Positions 49,001 through 60,102 of a stretch of DNA of 64,000 bases are shown piece by piece. The stretch spans positions 35,984,002 to 36,048,001 of the forward strand of contig OY987242.1 in assembly GCA_963920765.1 (NCBI GenBank). Direction: 5' to 3'. Within the stretch, counting starts at the first letter, position 1. Each line of letters starts with the position of its first letter. Origin of the DNA: Ulota crispa. Taxonomy: Eukaryota > Streptophyta > Bryopsida > Orthotrichales > Orthotrichaceae. Made by a program: the position numbers and the translations under genes. The notes beneath the pieces are model-generated. The model worked only from the letters and a program-made list of their open reading frames with translations, ran no database searches and was not told where the DNA came from.

Positions 49001-49849
49001 AGCCAAGGTGAATTGAGCCCCTCATTGCCCCTAGTCTAGATGAATGGGACTTGGAGCTCAATTAACTACTTTATAAATGTGTGGGGCCAAGGTGCAAAAG
49101 TTTTAAATTTCTACATTTCAAAAATGATGAAAATTTTGAAATTTACCATTAGGAGATTGAATTTGAAAATTTTGACTTTACATTTAAACTCAAAAGCTCT
49201 AACTTGATTTAAATTTGTGAAAGATGATACCATCAGACAACACCAAAATAAGGTGTAAATTTTTGCTTTTAGCCTTGTCTGTAAAATTACGGAGCTCTTT
49301 CACCTTCAGTCAGAGTCCCGGGGCCATTCATCCAGGCGGGGGGCATTGAGGGGATCATTTCACCCTGGCCAAGTTTTACCACCAAAGCGTAATTTCAGGT
49401 TCCCATGCTCAGCCAGAAAATTGGACCAATCACAATATATGTGGGGATGGGGGCATTGTTGGGCCTTTGTAATGGACTGTTGCTGCTTTTCAGGCCTGAT
49501 CATGCACATGCAGCCATAGTGGTCTCCAGGTGCAGATTCCCTACAGCAAATTATTCCCCATGAAGCATGTTGAATTGTTGATGTTTCCAATGCTCATCCC
49601 AATAATAAAAAAATTGTATGGGAAAGAGTGGAATTGCCAATTTTCTATTCAATTGAAGCCTCTTTATTTTAAAGCATCAATCGAAATTCTTTAATAACAT
49701 CAGATTTTTTTTTTTTTATAGAGAACCGGGAAGGAGAGGAAAAGGTAGGGAAAAAGAGGGTGAAATGTGGGGTGGAACAAATTGGGTAAGGAAAATAATA
49801 TAAAGAGAGAAAAAAATCAAGCAAGACAATGCAAAGCTCGTGTAAGGCA
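46100..49849. other. Long intergenic stretch with repeat remnants
   Basis: A lone L-type right end lies at 46797-46823 (ACGCTTATGGGTGGGCCTAC). Family E-like arms occur at 47268-47400 and 49139-49265 (both with ATTAGGAGATTGAATTT). The block 49290-49600 is GC-richer and low-copy. No gene was recognised. Confidence 0.35.
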
Positions 49850-50168
49850 TAAGGTAGGAGCACCCATATACATCAAATTAAGGGTTTTGAACATGATGAC
49901 TATTAATAAACAACTAGCTAATTATAGGATCCTCTTAGGAACGGAAAAAAAAATGAGTTTGCACTTTCAAATGTATTATTTGGACACTATGAGAATAAGT
50001 TATGGATTTTTAAAGAGCAAACTACCATTGCACCCATAACCACTTTCAAGAATTCATGTTCACATGTTGTACATTCTTGTCATTACATCTATTCACTTCC
50101 ACAAATTTTTCAAGATTTCAGAAGTGACGGTTATGGGGACACTAACGCTTATGGGTGCTCCTACCTTA
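49850..50168. mobile_element. L2: 319-bp element with AAGGTAGGAG ends
   Basis: Left end TAAGGTAGGAGCACCCATA; the right end inverted is TAAGGTAGGAGCACCCATAA. It aligns with L1 along the full 319 bp, so the boundaries are well supported. Confidence 0.8.
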
Positions 50169-50905
50169 TTGATTATAAGCACACACAAAAAACCTCTCAA
50201 AAGTTTTGATAAAAGAAAAAGGCTGTTGTTTTTAGGGAAAATATCAAAAGACCCCTCAATTATTTTGAAATATCAAATATTCCTCTAGTGTCTGTAAGGA
50301 TATTAATTACATGCATGATTATCTTTGAGAATACCTTAAATATCTCTATTTTTCTTGTGCCTCTTAGCTGCAAATTTTTGTAAATACTAGATTTTCAATG
50401 CAGAGGGAGTAAAAAACTGCAACTTTTCCGTTTTTACAATTCTCACATGCTGGTATTTGGTTTAACTTGGCTAATTGTTTAGATGGATTGACGATTTGGT
50501 GGTAGCCTGGTAGGTCTTACATATGTGATTAGTTGAATCCTTAACCCTTTGTCACTTTGTGGTCCAAGCATCTACATACAGTAGAAGAGATTTTTTTTTC
50601 TTCTTCTTTCGAACCCTTGTTCTCACTTTGAATATCTTTTTGCTTTTAAGTTTGCTCTAAAAAAACCATGAAACTTACATCTTAAGTTCACCTTTCAAAA
50701 ATCTTTGAATTTTCAAGGATTGTGTATTTTAAAGTATATGCAAGTTCTAAAGATCAAGGCCTAAACAGACATTGTTGAACATGTGCACCTCTCAAATCCC
50801 AAAATCTAACTTTGAGTTTTGTATGAAAATCGAATCATTGTATTGGGTGCCTCCTTCCATTAAAAAAGAGTTGTAGAATGCTATTGTAGAGAACGTCATG
50901 AGAGG
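50169..50905. other. AT-rich intergenic sequence
   Basis: No gene or paired repeat recognised. Confidence 0.4.
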
Positions 50906-51818
50906 TTAACCCTTGCGTGCCCGGTTGACCACTTTTGGGTTGATTTGGTACTTCCTGGTTCTTGTCATCTTTGTTCTATTTAAATTGTTAAAACACAAAA
51001 CACAACGGGGTTGGGGGTTTAGTTTGTGCTTTTATTGGAATAAATTTCAAAACAAGGCATAAAGAAACATGGTAGCTATGCATGATTTACATATGAAACT
51101 GGGGATCTCATACGGGTGTAACAAATGAAATACTAATTCAATGCAATTGTGACGTGGCCCCAAAGCCCACATATTGCGCCCAAAGTATCTGGTGCTAACT
51201 CTCTAGTAGTTGTGCAAAAGATGCATGGTTTATTTAGAAGTTATAGTTGTGGCGTATTTCAACTACAACATTGCGTATTCCATGAAATCTTAAGCTCCAA
51301 AGGTTTGCAATGCTAAATGTGGGACCTTGTACCTCAAATGACACCTAATGTAGATGATATTGACCAATCAGATTTTGTGGAAACATGTTTCATGCATGTT
51401 GTATTCAACCGTATATGTGTGGCCACATTTGTATTCTTCCAAAGCTCAATTTCACAAATCATGCCATGAAATGCACAGATTGACTCAAATTTTGTAATTT
51501 TTTTTAGAAGTGCAGTATCCTAAAATGGGGCAATAGCCTCTACAAATTCCACCACTATCAAAATTTTCAATTGCAAGATTGACACTAATTAGTTAGAGTT
51601 TCTCATGTTTTTGCACAACAAGTTTTTTTGGATCATCAAGCTTCTCACAATCCTCACTTGGAATTGTTTTGATAGATCATTTTTTTTTTAATATTCATGT
51701 TGCCAAAGTTTATAGCTTTGATATGTTTGGTCTGATTTGATTTTAGAAACATAGATTTTGTCCTTGAATGTGGTTTACATACCATATAGTGAAAATTTGA
51801 CGGGCACTAAAGGGTTAA
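50906..51818. mobile_element. P11: TTAA-flanked element, separate subtype
   Basis: Ends read inward CCCTTGCGTGCCCGG and CCCTTTAGTGCCCGTC, with TTAA outside. The length (913 bp) equals that of subtypes a and b, but the interior does not match them. The right border touches D2. Confidence 0.6.
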
Positions 51819-52999
51819 ACACGTTATTTGTTAACCCCTAAAGGACCATTGTCCCTATGAGGGGCAAATGGGATTTCAAGCACGTACCTACGGCCTCAAT
51901 TTTTGTCTTGTGTTTTGAACCTTTTTTTGAAGATAGGAAAATACATTAGCTTTTGAGGAATCTAAATTTTCTTCCAATCAATGCCATGGAGCAAAAATTA
52001 TGCCCAAATAAGCACAAATTTGGGGAGTCCGGGCAGCAATTTTTTTACAAAAACTTGGAATATATTTTAAAACTTTTTTCTCAAAGATTACGTTTTTGTG
52101 TACATCTAAAGCTTTGATTCATTCCATTTGGACTAGTTATGATAAACCATGGACAATCTTATTTTTTGGGCAACTCATGCATTTTCTTGAAAAAATAACT
52201 TATAAACTTCATTTTTGAATGCAAACTTAACATTTTTTCAAAAGAAATTGTTGGAGAAGGTGAACTTTTCTTTCTAGAACAACCTCACTAGTGAAAATAT
52301 TGAGTTTCAATTCCATTGTAAGGTTATTAGCAATTTAAGTTTATGTTCAATCTCATACCTTCTTCTACCTAATGTTTTTTTAAAGAATGAAAACTAAGTA
52401 TTTTTTGTTCTATTGTTTTTCCCAAGATTCCCAACTCAACTTCCCATCACAAAAAATAAAGTTCCAAATGCTGTGGTGCAAAAAATTTAGGTTAAAAGAG
52501 TTCAAAGTCAAATAAACTAGTCATGCAAGGTGCAAAAAAACTTGTTTTTTTGCACTTTAAATGCAATATCTTCCAATCTATTTGTTCAAAGTTCTTGAGT
52601 TTGTTATGACACATTTTTATACTAGTCTAGTAGAAGATCCTATGGTTAGAGATGCAAAAAGACCAATTTTTCAAACTTTTTACTCTCTGCCATAGAAGTG
52701 ACAGCTTTGAGTGTCTTTTGACAAAATAAAGGCCATGGTCCTTTAGGGGTTAAATTGGGAAAAAACTTACACATTGAGACTTTTGAATTTTTCATTTTTA
52801 AGAATTTTTAGGTGATATACAGTGAACATTATGATGATTCTTGAAGACCTTACATCAATGTCCAATGATGAAATATCTTACAAGAATGATCAAAAAACTC
52901 ACTTCAAATCACCAAAGTATTATCACAAATGCAAAATTCAATATTCCCAAAATACGTTTTGCAAAAGTGCTTTTTCCCAATTTAATGAACAATGCGTTA
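51819..52999. mobile_element. D2: family D element split by P12
   Basis: The left end ACACGTTATTTGTTAA and the continuation TTAAATTGGGAAAAAAC flank P12. The right end lies at about 52972-52999 (inverted CATTAAATTGGGAAAAAG). Removing P12 with one TTAA restores the sequence seen in D1. Confidence 0.75.
51831..52753 (+). mobile_element. P12: TTAA-flanked element inserted in D2
   Basis: Both ends read inward CCCCTAAAGGACCAT with no difference, each next to TTAA (51831-51834, 52750-52753). The left end has the inner palindrome-like GTCCCTATGAGGGGC. The host junctions GTTATTTG and ATTGGGAAAA are contiguous around one TTAA in D1. Confidence 0.85.
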
Positions 53000-53532
53000 G
53001 TTTGTATGTACCACTATGTAGGTGGTTTGGAAACCATATTCTATAAGAACCCAAAAAGCATTCATAAAAGGAAGTCATGGCATTTTCAAGTAATATTCAA
53101 TTCAAAGCCCCTAAATTAAAACCATGAAATAAAACAAAGTAAAATTGGAAAATCACTACTATTTGGCTCCTATTACTTGCATGGAGGAATTGTAAAGGAG
53201 GCCCCTCAATACAAGGCCAATTCATGATTCTGTTGTTTAGTTTAGAGAATGTGGATGATACTAGACCATTTCTCCTAATACCATGGCCTTGCACAACACA
53301 ACTACGTACGTTCACAATAACTATAAATGAATCATTATAGACAGTTTTTAGTGATTGTGGAGTGTGGATATGTTGTTCCACTAGTGATTTGGGTTCTCGT
53401 ATATGCATGCACAAATTGCTAAGCACATTAGTTAAATAATGCAATTAGTTTGCCTAAACAATTAGAATGTCATACCTTAGAAAGTTATCTCATAACTGAT
53501 TGCTTGGCCACTTGGAGGTACATGTAATTTTT
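53000..53532. other. Intergenic sequence with a family B-like end
   Basis: A worn family B end lies near 53440-53525 (TTTGCCTAAACAATTAG; CACTTGGAGGTACATG). No gene recognised. Confidence 0.35.
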
Positions 53533-53536
53533 TATA

Positions 53537-54342
53537 TAACACAATATTCATTAATTGGAAATAAATGTAATTTTAGAACTTTTGGGTTTTATGTTCTTGA
53601 AAGAGTATTTATTAACCCCCAAATGCGCAAGGCACCCAATTTGGTATTTACAAAACTTTGAAGATGAATAAAATCTTATTAAATAACTATGTTTAACAAA
53701 AGAAATCAATACTAATTTGTTTTTAAGTCCATTCTAAAATTAGAAATCAAATTTTGAAAATGAATGTTGATGATCAATCTACTCGCCCCATAGCAACAAA
53801 AGCACCTTGCATGGCGCTTGGTTTAACAGCCCAAGCAACCAAACTTAACATAAATGTAATTACGGGAGCCATTAGAAAAATAAATGAATTATACTCAAGA
53901 TTTTGTACAAGGGTGTCCACTGCAATCTTGAGTTTTCTAGTGTTGGAAAATCTAGAGAATGAGGCTCAAATACACTAGAATTTGGAGATAATCCCATATT
54001 AAAAATTCATTTGACATGTGAAATGAGGATTGAAAAACTTCAAGTCACTTTTGGAGTTTTCACACCCTCATGTTCAAACATTATAATCTTTCAAACTATA
54101 AGTAATATTGGTGTGTTTTCTTTTTCCGTGTAATTTCTAACATGTTTAGTTTGAATTTGTAAGGTTACAATTAAAAAAAACTTGATAAAGTCTATGAAAT
54201 GGTTGGTTAATTGTTGAGTTTCATGGAAATTCCAAGAAGCTCAAAAATGCCTTGGGCATTTAGAGGTTAAACATTCTTTCAAGAACGTAAAAACTAAAAG
54301 TCTAAAAATTGCGTTTTTTCCCAAATTAGTGAATATTGTGTT
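53537..54342. mobile_element. D7: palindromic family D element split by P13
   Basis: Ends AACACAATATTCATTAATTGG and, inverted, AACACAATATTCACTAATTTGG, with TATA outside. The arms pair with each other up to the P13 insertion (TTCTTGAAAGA on the left, TCTTTCAAGAA on the right). Confidence 0.65.
53612..54270. mobile_element. P13: TTAA-flanked element, AAATG subtype
   Basis: Ends read inward CCCCCAAATGCGCAAGGCA and CCTCTAAATGCCCAAGGCA. It sits at the centre of hairpin element D7. Confidence 0.65.
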
Positions 54343-54533
54343 ATATACTAAGATTTCACATACATGTCATATGGCGTGAACGCAGCTAATTTGTTTTTCA
54401 AAAGCATTGTTGTTGCTGCTAGGCCTTTATTGTTGTTAGTAGGTGTTTATTGCAAAAGATAAATTCGTTATAGTGTTAATAAGTATTTATTGAGTATAAA
54501 ATGTCAAGAACACAATATTTGTAATTTGGGAAA

Positions 54534-55346
54534 AGGGTAGTTGCAAGAAAGACTAGCCAGTTTTATTGCAAATAGCCATACGATAGGTAGTAAATGTGAT
54601 TTTTGAATTTTTTTAATAAATTAATAAAATATGGAAAATTTGTAAAGCTTTTAAAGTAGCATACCTGTGAAAATTTAGACCTAGAAAAAAAATCTAAAAG
54701 TTATGCACAAAAATAGAGGGACAAAAATTACCAAGAAAAAGGTAATTTTCTTTTTGCTTTTTAGAAAATAGTAAAAAAATTCAAAAAAATAAAACTAAAA
54801 AAAGACATTTTTGCTCTATTTGAGACACTTGAACTAATGAAATTGCTTTTTTGGGAAAGTTAGTTCTCTTTCTCCAATGCTTGACCAAAGGATGCCCACT
54901 TTGAGAGCATGTGGAAGGCAGAGAATTCACAATTTCCTAGAACCCTTCTGCAAATCCATGTAATGCTTTATGATGAACAACTTCCCTAATTTGTGGCATG
55001 AGATTTGCTATTTTGGACCCAAAATAGTACTAAAAACCCCCAGATAGGCCAAGGTAGACACCTATTTGGGGGCTACTTAAAAATATTAAAATAATTTTAA
55101 AAAAACCACAAAATTACTGAAGGTCAATAACTATGACATGTACCTTCCTCTGAAATTTCAACTCAAAAAAACTTGCGAAGGAAAAGTTATAAGCCAAAAA
55201 GCACCCCCAACATAGCAAGGAGACATCAAATAGCATTAGTGTTTCTTGCAATCCCCCAAAAATACTTACCCAAAAAGGATTTTGGAGATATTGAATTTTG
55301 CCTTTGTGAGTGATTTTTTTATAATTCCTTCAAAACTATTTCATCA
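54534..55346. other. AT-rich intergenic sequence
   Basis: No gene or paired repeat recognised; a B/D-like lone end lies just before it at about 54505-54530. Confidence 0.35.
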
Positions 55347-56296
55347 TTAACCCCTAAAGGGCCAAGCCCTTTTTTCTATGAAAGTCACCAAAAATTGCCA
55401 CTTTGGGGGGAATGAGTAGAAAAGTAGAAAATAAAGTTTTTTTTTATAGATCCAACCATAGGATCCTATTCTAGACTATGGAAGGTACTTGTGGAAAAAA
55501 AATCAGCTCATTCTAGATGTAGAGGAGTGAGAGATTCACATCTCATGTGAAAAAAAAAAAAAAAAAAAATCCTTGTTGCCCAAAAAATTCAAAAGCCTTT
55601 GACCACTCTTACATGAAAAAAATTGCTTTACACAAAGTTGAGGTTTATTTTTTCCGTGTAGAAGACCAAGTTAGGTAAGTGTAGGAGAAATTTCAAATCA
55701 ATTGGAACTATACAACACATGGGAAAAATAGTAAGTAAAAAGAAGTAGAGAATGAGTCAAAACACTATATTGTTAAGAATTTAATTATTGTAATGAAAAA
55801 TGAAAATCCCAACAGTCATAATGTTGTAATAAACAATCTACTTCTTTAGATGTAGTTTTTTTTTTTTTTTTTTTTTCCAAAATATTGAAAATTATGGAAA
55901 ATAAAGGACTTCAAAGTTTATTTTAGAGTAGAGGATCCATAACTGCCCACAAACTAAAACATCTCATAACTTTCATCTCATTGATTGAAATTACGATTCA
56001 AAGCTCCCTAGGTATAAAAAGTTCTAAAGAACCAATTTCAGATTTTTATTTTAAAAAAATACAATTTTTAAAAAAGTTTTTGGGCTATCCAGATTACCCT
56101 CCCTCCCTCAGGCATCAGAAATTCTTACATAACTTCTTTGTTAAATGTTAGAATAAAGAAAAAATTAGATACTCGCATAGGTCTTGAAATTCCCCACTTT
56201 CAATAAAAGTATCAAAAATCACAAAAACTATATTAGCTATAGGTAAATGCCCAAAATCCATTTCTCCCCAGGGATAGTTGGGCCTTTAGGGGTTAA
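55347..56296 (-). mobile_element. P14: TTAA-flanked element, subtype a
   Basis: Ends read inward CCCCTAAAGGGCCAAGCCC and CCCCTAAAGGCCCAAC. At 950 bp it matches P1 along its length and P2 in inverse. It contains an A run at 55551-55569 and a T run at 55856-55876. Confidence 0.8.
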
Positions 56297-56379
56297 TAAA
56301 AGATCTTGAGAAAATTATCTTATAATTAACCATAAATCACCTAAAATCTTTTAAAAATGAGAAATTCAGAAGCCCCAAT

Positions 56380-56456
56380 TAGGTTTTATTTCCCAAATTA
56401 CCGAATTTTGAGTTCAAGAGATTAGTGTGGGGCAGTTTAATTGCACTATCTAGTGT
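56380..56456. repeat. Lone family B right end
   Basis: GATTAGTGTGGGGCAG followed by CACTATCTAGTGTA matches the right ends of B3 and B4; no clear partner. Confidence 0.4.
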
Positions 56457-56599
56457 AGTGACAGGATGGGAGCTACTTCCGAGGTGAACCCATCTCGGGC
56501 ATAGGTTATGTGCAGAGTTCCAGGAGACAATAGAGGTTCGAGCAATTCTCAAGAACACACTTCATTCCCCCGGAAATTAGTTTCAATCTTCTTCTAACA

Positions 56600-57010
56600 G
56601 CAAACTAACAGAGGGCCAGTTACACGTTCTCTGAGAAAGAAACTCTTATGAAGAATTAGAAGCTGTAGAGAGGAAATAGGAGCCAGCCAATGAGAGCTCT
56701 TCTCCATTAAGAAGGTGTGGCTCTCTTTTGTGGAAAATGGAGAATAGAGGATGAGTTTACTTAAAAAATGGTGACGCAATAAGAAACTAAGTTATATTCA
56801 CACACTCAATCAAGGTCTCCAATTACAAGAAGGGTGAAAGCAAGAAGAGCAAGATAAAAGAGACACACAATTGGGGTAGTCACACCATCTCCAAGATTGA
56901 AACTTTTTTGAAGATTGATAATTGTTTGATTGAAAATAGGGGCCAATTGGTGAACTCCTCCATGAAGTAGGTGTGACACTCCTTTTGTGGTGGAGAATGG
57001 AGAATGGTTT
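56600..57010. repeat. Diverged direct duplication, spacing about 260 bp
   Basis: Blocks 56630-56750 and 56893-57007 share GAAACT(C/T)TT, ATGAAG and a run ending in AATGGAGAAT. The minus-strand frames at 56594-56779 and 56806-57021 therefore look alike. No protein family is recognised. Confidence 0.55.
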
Positions 57011-57432
57011 ACCGAGTGCAAGGAATGACTCTAGGAGCAACCCATAAGGTCAATTACTAACAAGGAGCAGTGAAAACAAGACAACAAGAAGTGAAAACTT
57101 TGCAATCAAAGAAGTTCTTTGCCCCATTCTTTGCCGACAAGAGAGAAGAAATACATTTCTCCAAATTCACAAAAATCAGCTCCCATCAAACGCGCTTGTG
57201 TTGCCACGTCAAAATTCTCCATAGGTTGACAATTGCCTGGAGCTTGTGACTACACCTAATGATAAAAATTTCACATACAAAACTTCTTCTTGCCCCTCTT
57301 CTCTTTTAGAGGTAAAGAAAAATACTTCTTAATTTTTTTCAAAGAACAAAACTTCCGTAAATCAAGGAGAAAGTGCCACATCCCCATTTTTTGAAAATTG
57401 AAGATGAGGGTAAAAAAAGTGTGGCTACCCGC

Positions 57433-57543
57433 TAAGGTAGACACACCCAATCTGGAGCATGGTCCTAATGTGGTGCATATATACTCCTTGTATACATATG
57501 CACCACATTAGGACCATGCTCCAGATTGGGTGTGTCTACCTTA
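57433..57543. mobile_element. K1: perfect 48-bp-arm hairpin element
   Basis: Arms 57433-57480 and 57496-57543 are exact inverted copies, with a 15-nt loop. Ends begin TAAGGTAGACACACCC. It lies about 400 bp before a promoter-like block. Confidence 0.85.
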
Positions 57544-57944
57544 GTAATTATTCCGGTACCGCTCTTCCTCTGTCGCTCTCCCCTTGTCGCTCTTCTTTGG
57601 ATTGGAGCGTGACAGAGCAAAAGCGTAGGTCTGCTCTCAACTGATAAGCCAATCGTGCAGGAAAACCAAACAAGCCTTTTCTCCACACAAATCTTCTCCC
57701 TCTCACCTGCATGCAAACCTCTGTGCAACACTCGTAGTCACAGGCTCACAGCTCTAGTAAAAAACCCCAAAGCCAAAAAAAATCAAATCCCTCCCAAAAA
57801 AAGAACAATAAGAACCAAAAAGAAAGAATGCAAGAAAACAATGAGAATCATATCTCCAACCAGCCTCCTGAGAAAGGGCCGGAATGAAAGCAAGCCGGCC
57901 TGCAAGACCAAGTCTGTTGTCCCCTCACAACTCTTGAACCCCCC

Positions 57945-58020
57945 TTTATATAACCCACGCTTGTCACCATCTCCTCCTCAGCTCTCTCGCACTCTCTCTC
58001 TCGCTCTCGTCACTCATGTC
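57945..58020 (+). promoter_or_regulatory. Promoter-like block: TATA box and pyrimidine-rich leader
   Basis: TTTATATAA at 57945-57953 is followed 30-60 bp later by a run of CTCTCT motifs (57977-58012), the usual layout of plant core promoters and 5' leaders. The gene it would serve is not identified. An open frame crossing this block (57655-58290) is not credible as coding. Confidence 0.45.
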
Positions 58021-58158
58021 ACCATCGCCATCACCTCAGCCTGCCTTCTTTCCAGAACCTCTGCCTCAGCTGAGCATTCATTGTTCACAACACTCCAAGC
58101 ACGGAGTTCTTCAGTCCCAGTCAAATTCTTGGGTTCCAGCAAAGAACCGGTACAGATA

Positions 58159-58294
58159 TCGATACAAGGGGAACAGTGTCAATTTGGTCAATTTTTGTCA
58201 ATTTCATGGCAATTAGGACATTTTTTTTTCCAATTAGGATACACATTTAGTCAATTAGTACATGTCAGTTTGGACATTGTTTTCTTGTAGTGAT
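58159..58294. mobile_element. C3: CACTA-type miniature element
   Basis: The right tip inverted is CACTACAAGAAAACAATG, a typical plant CACTA end. The left tip (ATACAAGGGGAACAGTG) is a worn copy. The inside is a weak hairpin (CAATTAGGACA, CCAATTAGGATAC). Confidence 0.6.
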
Positions 58295-58490
58295 ATAACT
58301 GTGTTTGAGAACCAGTGATTCGGCATAGATAGTTCTGTTTGTTTGGTATCAAGTGACTGGTTGTATGAGCGGCAGTAGGTATGAGTGAACTAGAGTATGA
58401 GAAACTTTTTAGGCCTTTTTTGTAGCTTAATTTTGCTGGGAGAAAGCTGTAATTAAGTGGCTAGTGGCTTGATTAGGAGATGGAGATAAT

Positions 58491-58809
58491 ATGGGTTTCT
58501 TAATCAGTGATAGAGACGGTGAAGTGAAGGAAGAACTGCAGAAGAGAAGAGAAGAGAAGAGAAGAGAAGGGGTGTGCAACGTACGAAGTGTTGCATCCTC
58601 TGCTGATCCCACATGGGCTGCGTTGGGCTCTCGACCTACGGTCCACGTGGGACAGCATAGAATGCGAGTCCTCGTATGTTGAAGATGAGTTACGCCCCCG
58701 GGAGAATTATGGTGAACAAACTGTAAAACTAATGAGATTGGTGGTTCAAACTTCTGGACATCATCATGTCCAAGAACTGGTTTTCGACTTGCTTACTTGG
58801 AATGTTTAG
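58491..58809 (+). other. Possible exon of unidentified gene
   Basis: This GC-richer, low-copy stretch downstream of the promoter-like block has two overlapping open frames (58491-58682 and 58588-58809). The second ends ...QELVFDLLTWNV. Neither matches a family I know. An AGAAG microsatellite lies at 58541-58570. A further exon-like piece with AG and GT borders lies at 59071-59122. Coding status is unproven. Confidence 0.25.
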
Positions 58810-59608
58810 TGATATATTCTTCACTAAATATCCACCTTCTTCGTAACAACCATGTATCTTACTCATTTCATAGTTGTGTTATTCTTTGGAGTTACATCTT
58901 AAGTTGAAAGGTTAATTGGAGAATACTATATAATGATAGTGGTTATTAACTGGTTTGGTTTGGTGCTTTACTTATTGAGGTAATAGCTTTAGTTTGCTGC
59001 TGTGTGTTGTTGAAGTATGAGTTTGAAATATCAACTATTCAAGGTTAACCACGTTTTTGTTTGATTCCAGAATTGCAGTTTATGCTTGGAGAAGAGCAAT
59101 TAGCTTCACAAGTATGCACAAGGTAACATACTTGGGATGGCATTCGACCTTGCATACGTCAAGTATATAAGCCCCAAATAGCTCTATAGTGCCTTAAAAA
59201 CTCTTGAATTCATTGTGTTATCTTCAACTTTGTAGAGAGCTAATTGCCTCTACTCGCTTGGCATGTCGAACACGTTAGTACCTCAAAAAACCATTGTGGA
59301 CTCAGTTGGTTAGTTTGTTCCCAAGTTTGCTTTGAAAGAATGAAGTCTAGAGTGAGTTAGTTTGTAGAAAATACCTGGAGCACCAGTTTTCTTAAGGATA
59401 ATTACGGTGCATGACACTTATAATCAACACTTTTAAAATTTGAGTTACCAATTTATTGCTCTATTGACATTAGCTATTAAAAAGCTAAAACCGCAATGAT
59501 GAAACCCAAGTTTTGTTCTTCCTGTTAATGAAGTTGCTTTTGAACCAATGGATATAACTTGTGTGTTGTGTTTTTGTGTTTCTTATTATGGCAATAGTTG
59601 TTGATTAT
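58810..59608. other. Intergenic or intronic sequence
   Basis: Could belong to the unidentified transcription unit; nothing definite. Confidence 0.3.
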
Positions 59609-59747
59609 TAAGGTAGACACACAGTACTCCGACCCTGCCTCAATTCTGACCCCTCTGTGTTGGGCATGTTCATTTCAAAATGAATGAAGATCCCAGGTAC
59701 ATAGGATCAAAATTCTTAAAGTGTTTGAATAAGGTATGTCTACCTTA
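59609..59747. mobile_element. K2: element with AAGGTAGACA ends
   Basis: Ends TAAGGTAGACACACAG and, inverted, TAAGGTAGACATACC. The ends match K1, the interior does not. Confidence 0.6.
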
Positions 59748-59888
59748 GTGGCATGCAATATACGGAATACTACTTTGGCAATAAAAGACACCCAATAACT
59801 ATTTATAATGTGCTAAGAAGTTATTGTTTATGGTAAGTGGGGGCGCCTGGTAGGAATTTCATGACAGTTAGCTGCAGCCACTACTTAT

Positions 59889-60102
59889 TGAGGTAAGAGG
59901 TTCTAATTTTGATAAGGCTCTAATTTCAATTAGCTTTAGGAACATCTGACATTTGACAAGAAATATCTATTACTATCATTGATGAGTTAGGTAGGCTTAG
60001 CAATATGCTAAGCCTACCTAACTCATTAATGATAGTAATAGATATTTCTTGTCAAATGTCTGATGTTCCTAGAGCTGATCAAAATTAGAACCTCTTACCT
60101 TA
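59889..60102. mobile_element. M: long hairpin element
   Basis: Arms of about 90-105 bp pair around a centre near 60006 (TAGGCTTAGCA / TGCTAAGCCTA). Outer ends are AGGTAAGAGGTTCTAATTTT on the left and, inverted, AAGGTAAGAGGTTCTAAT. The left arm has about 17 extra bases. Confidence 0.75.

Noticed and set aside
57655-58290. Longest unspliced open frame outside the kinase and trihelix genes (211 codons, plus strand)
   Set aside because: It runs through a TATA box, a CT-rich leader and a CACTA element, its composition is low-complexity, and no domain is visible.
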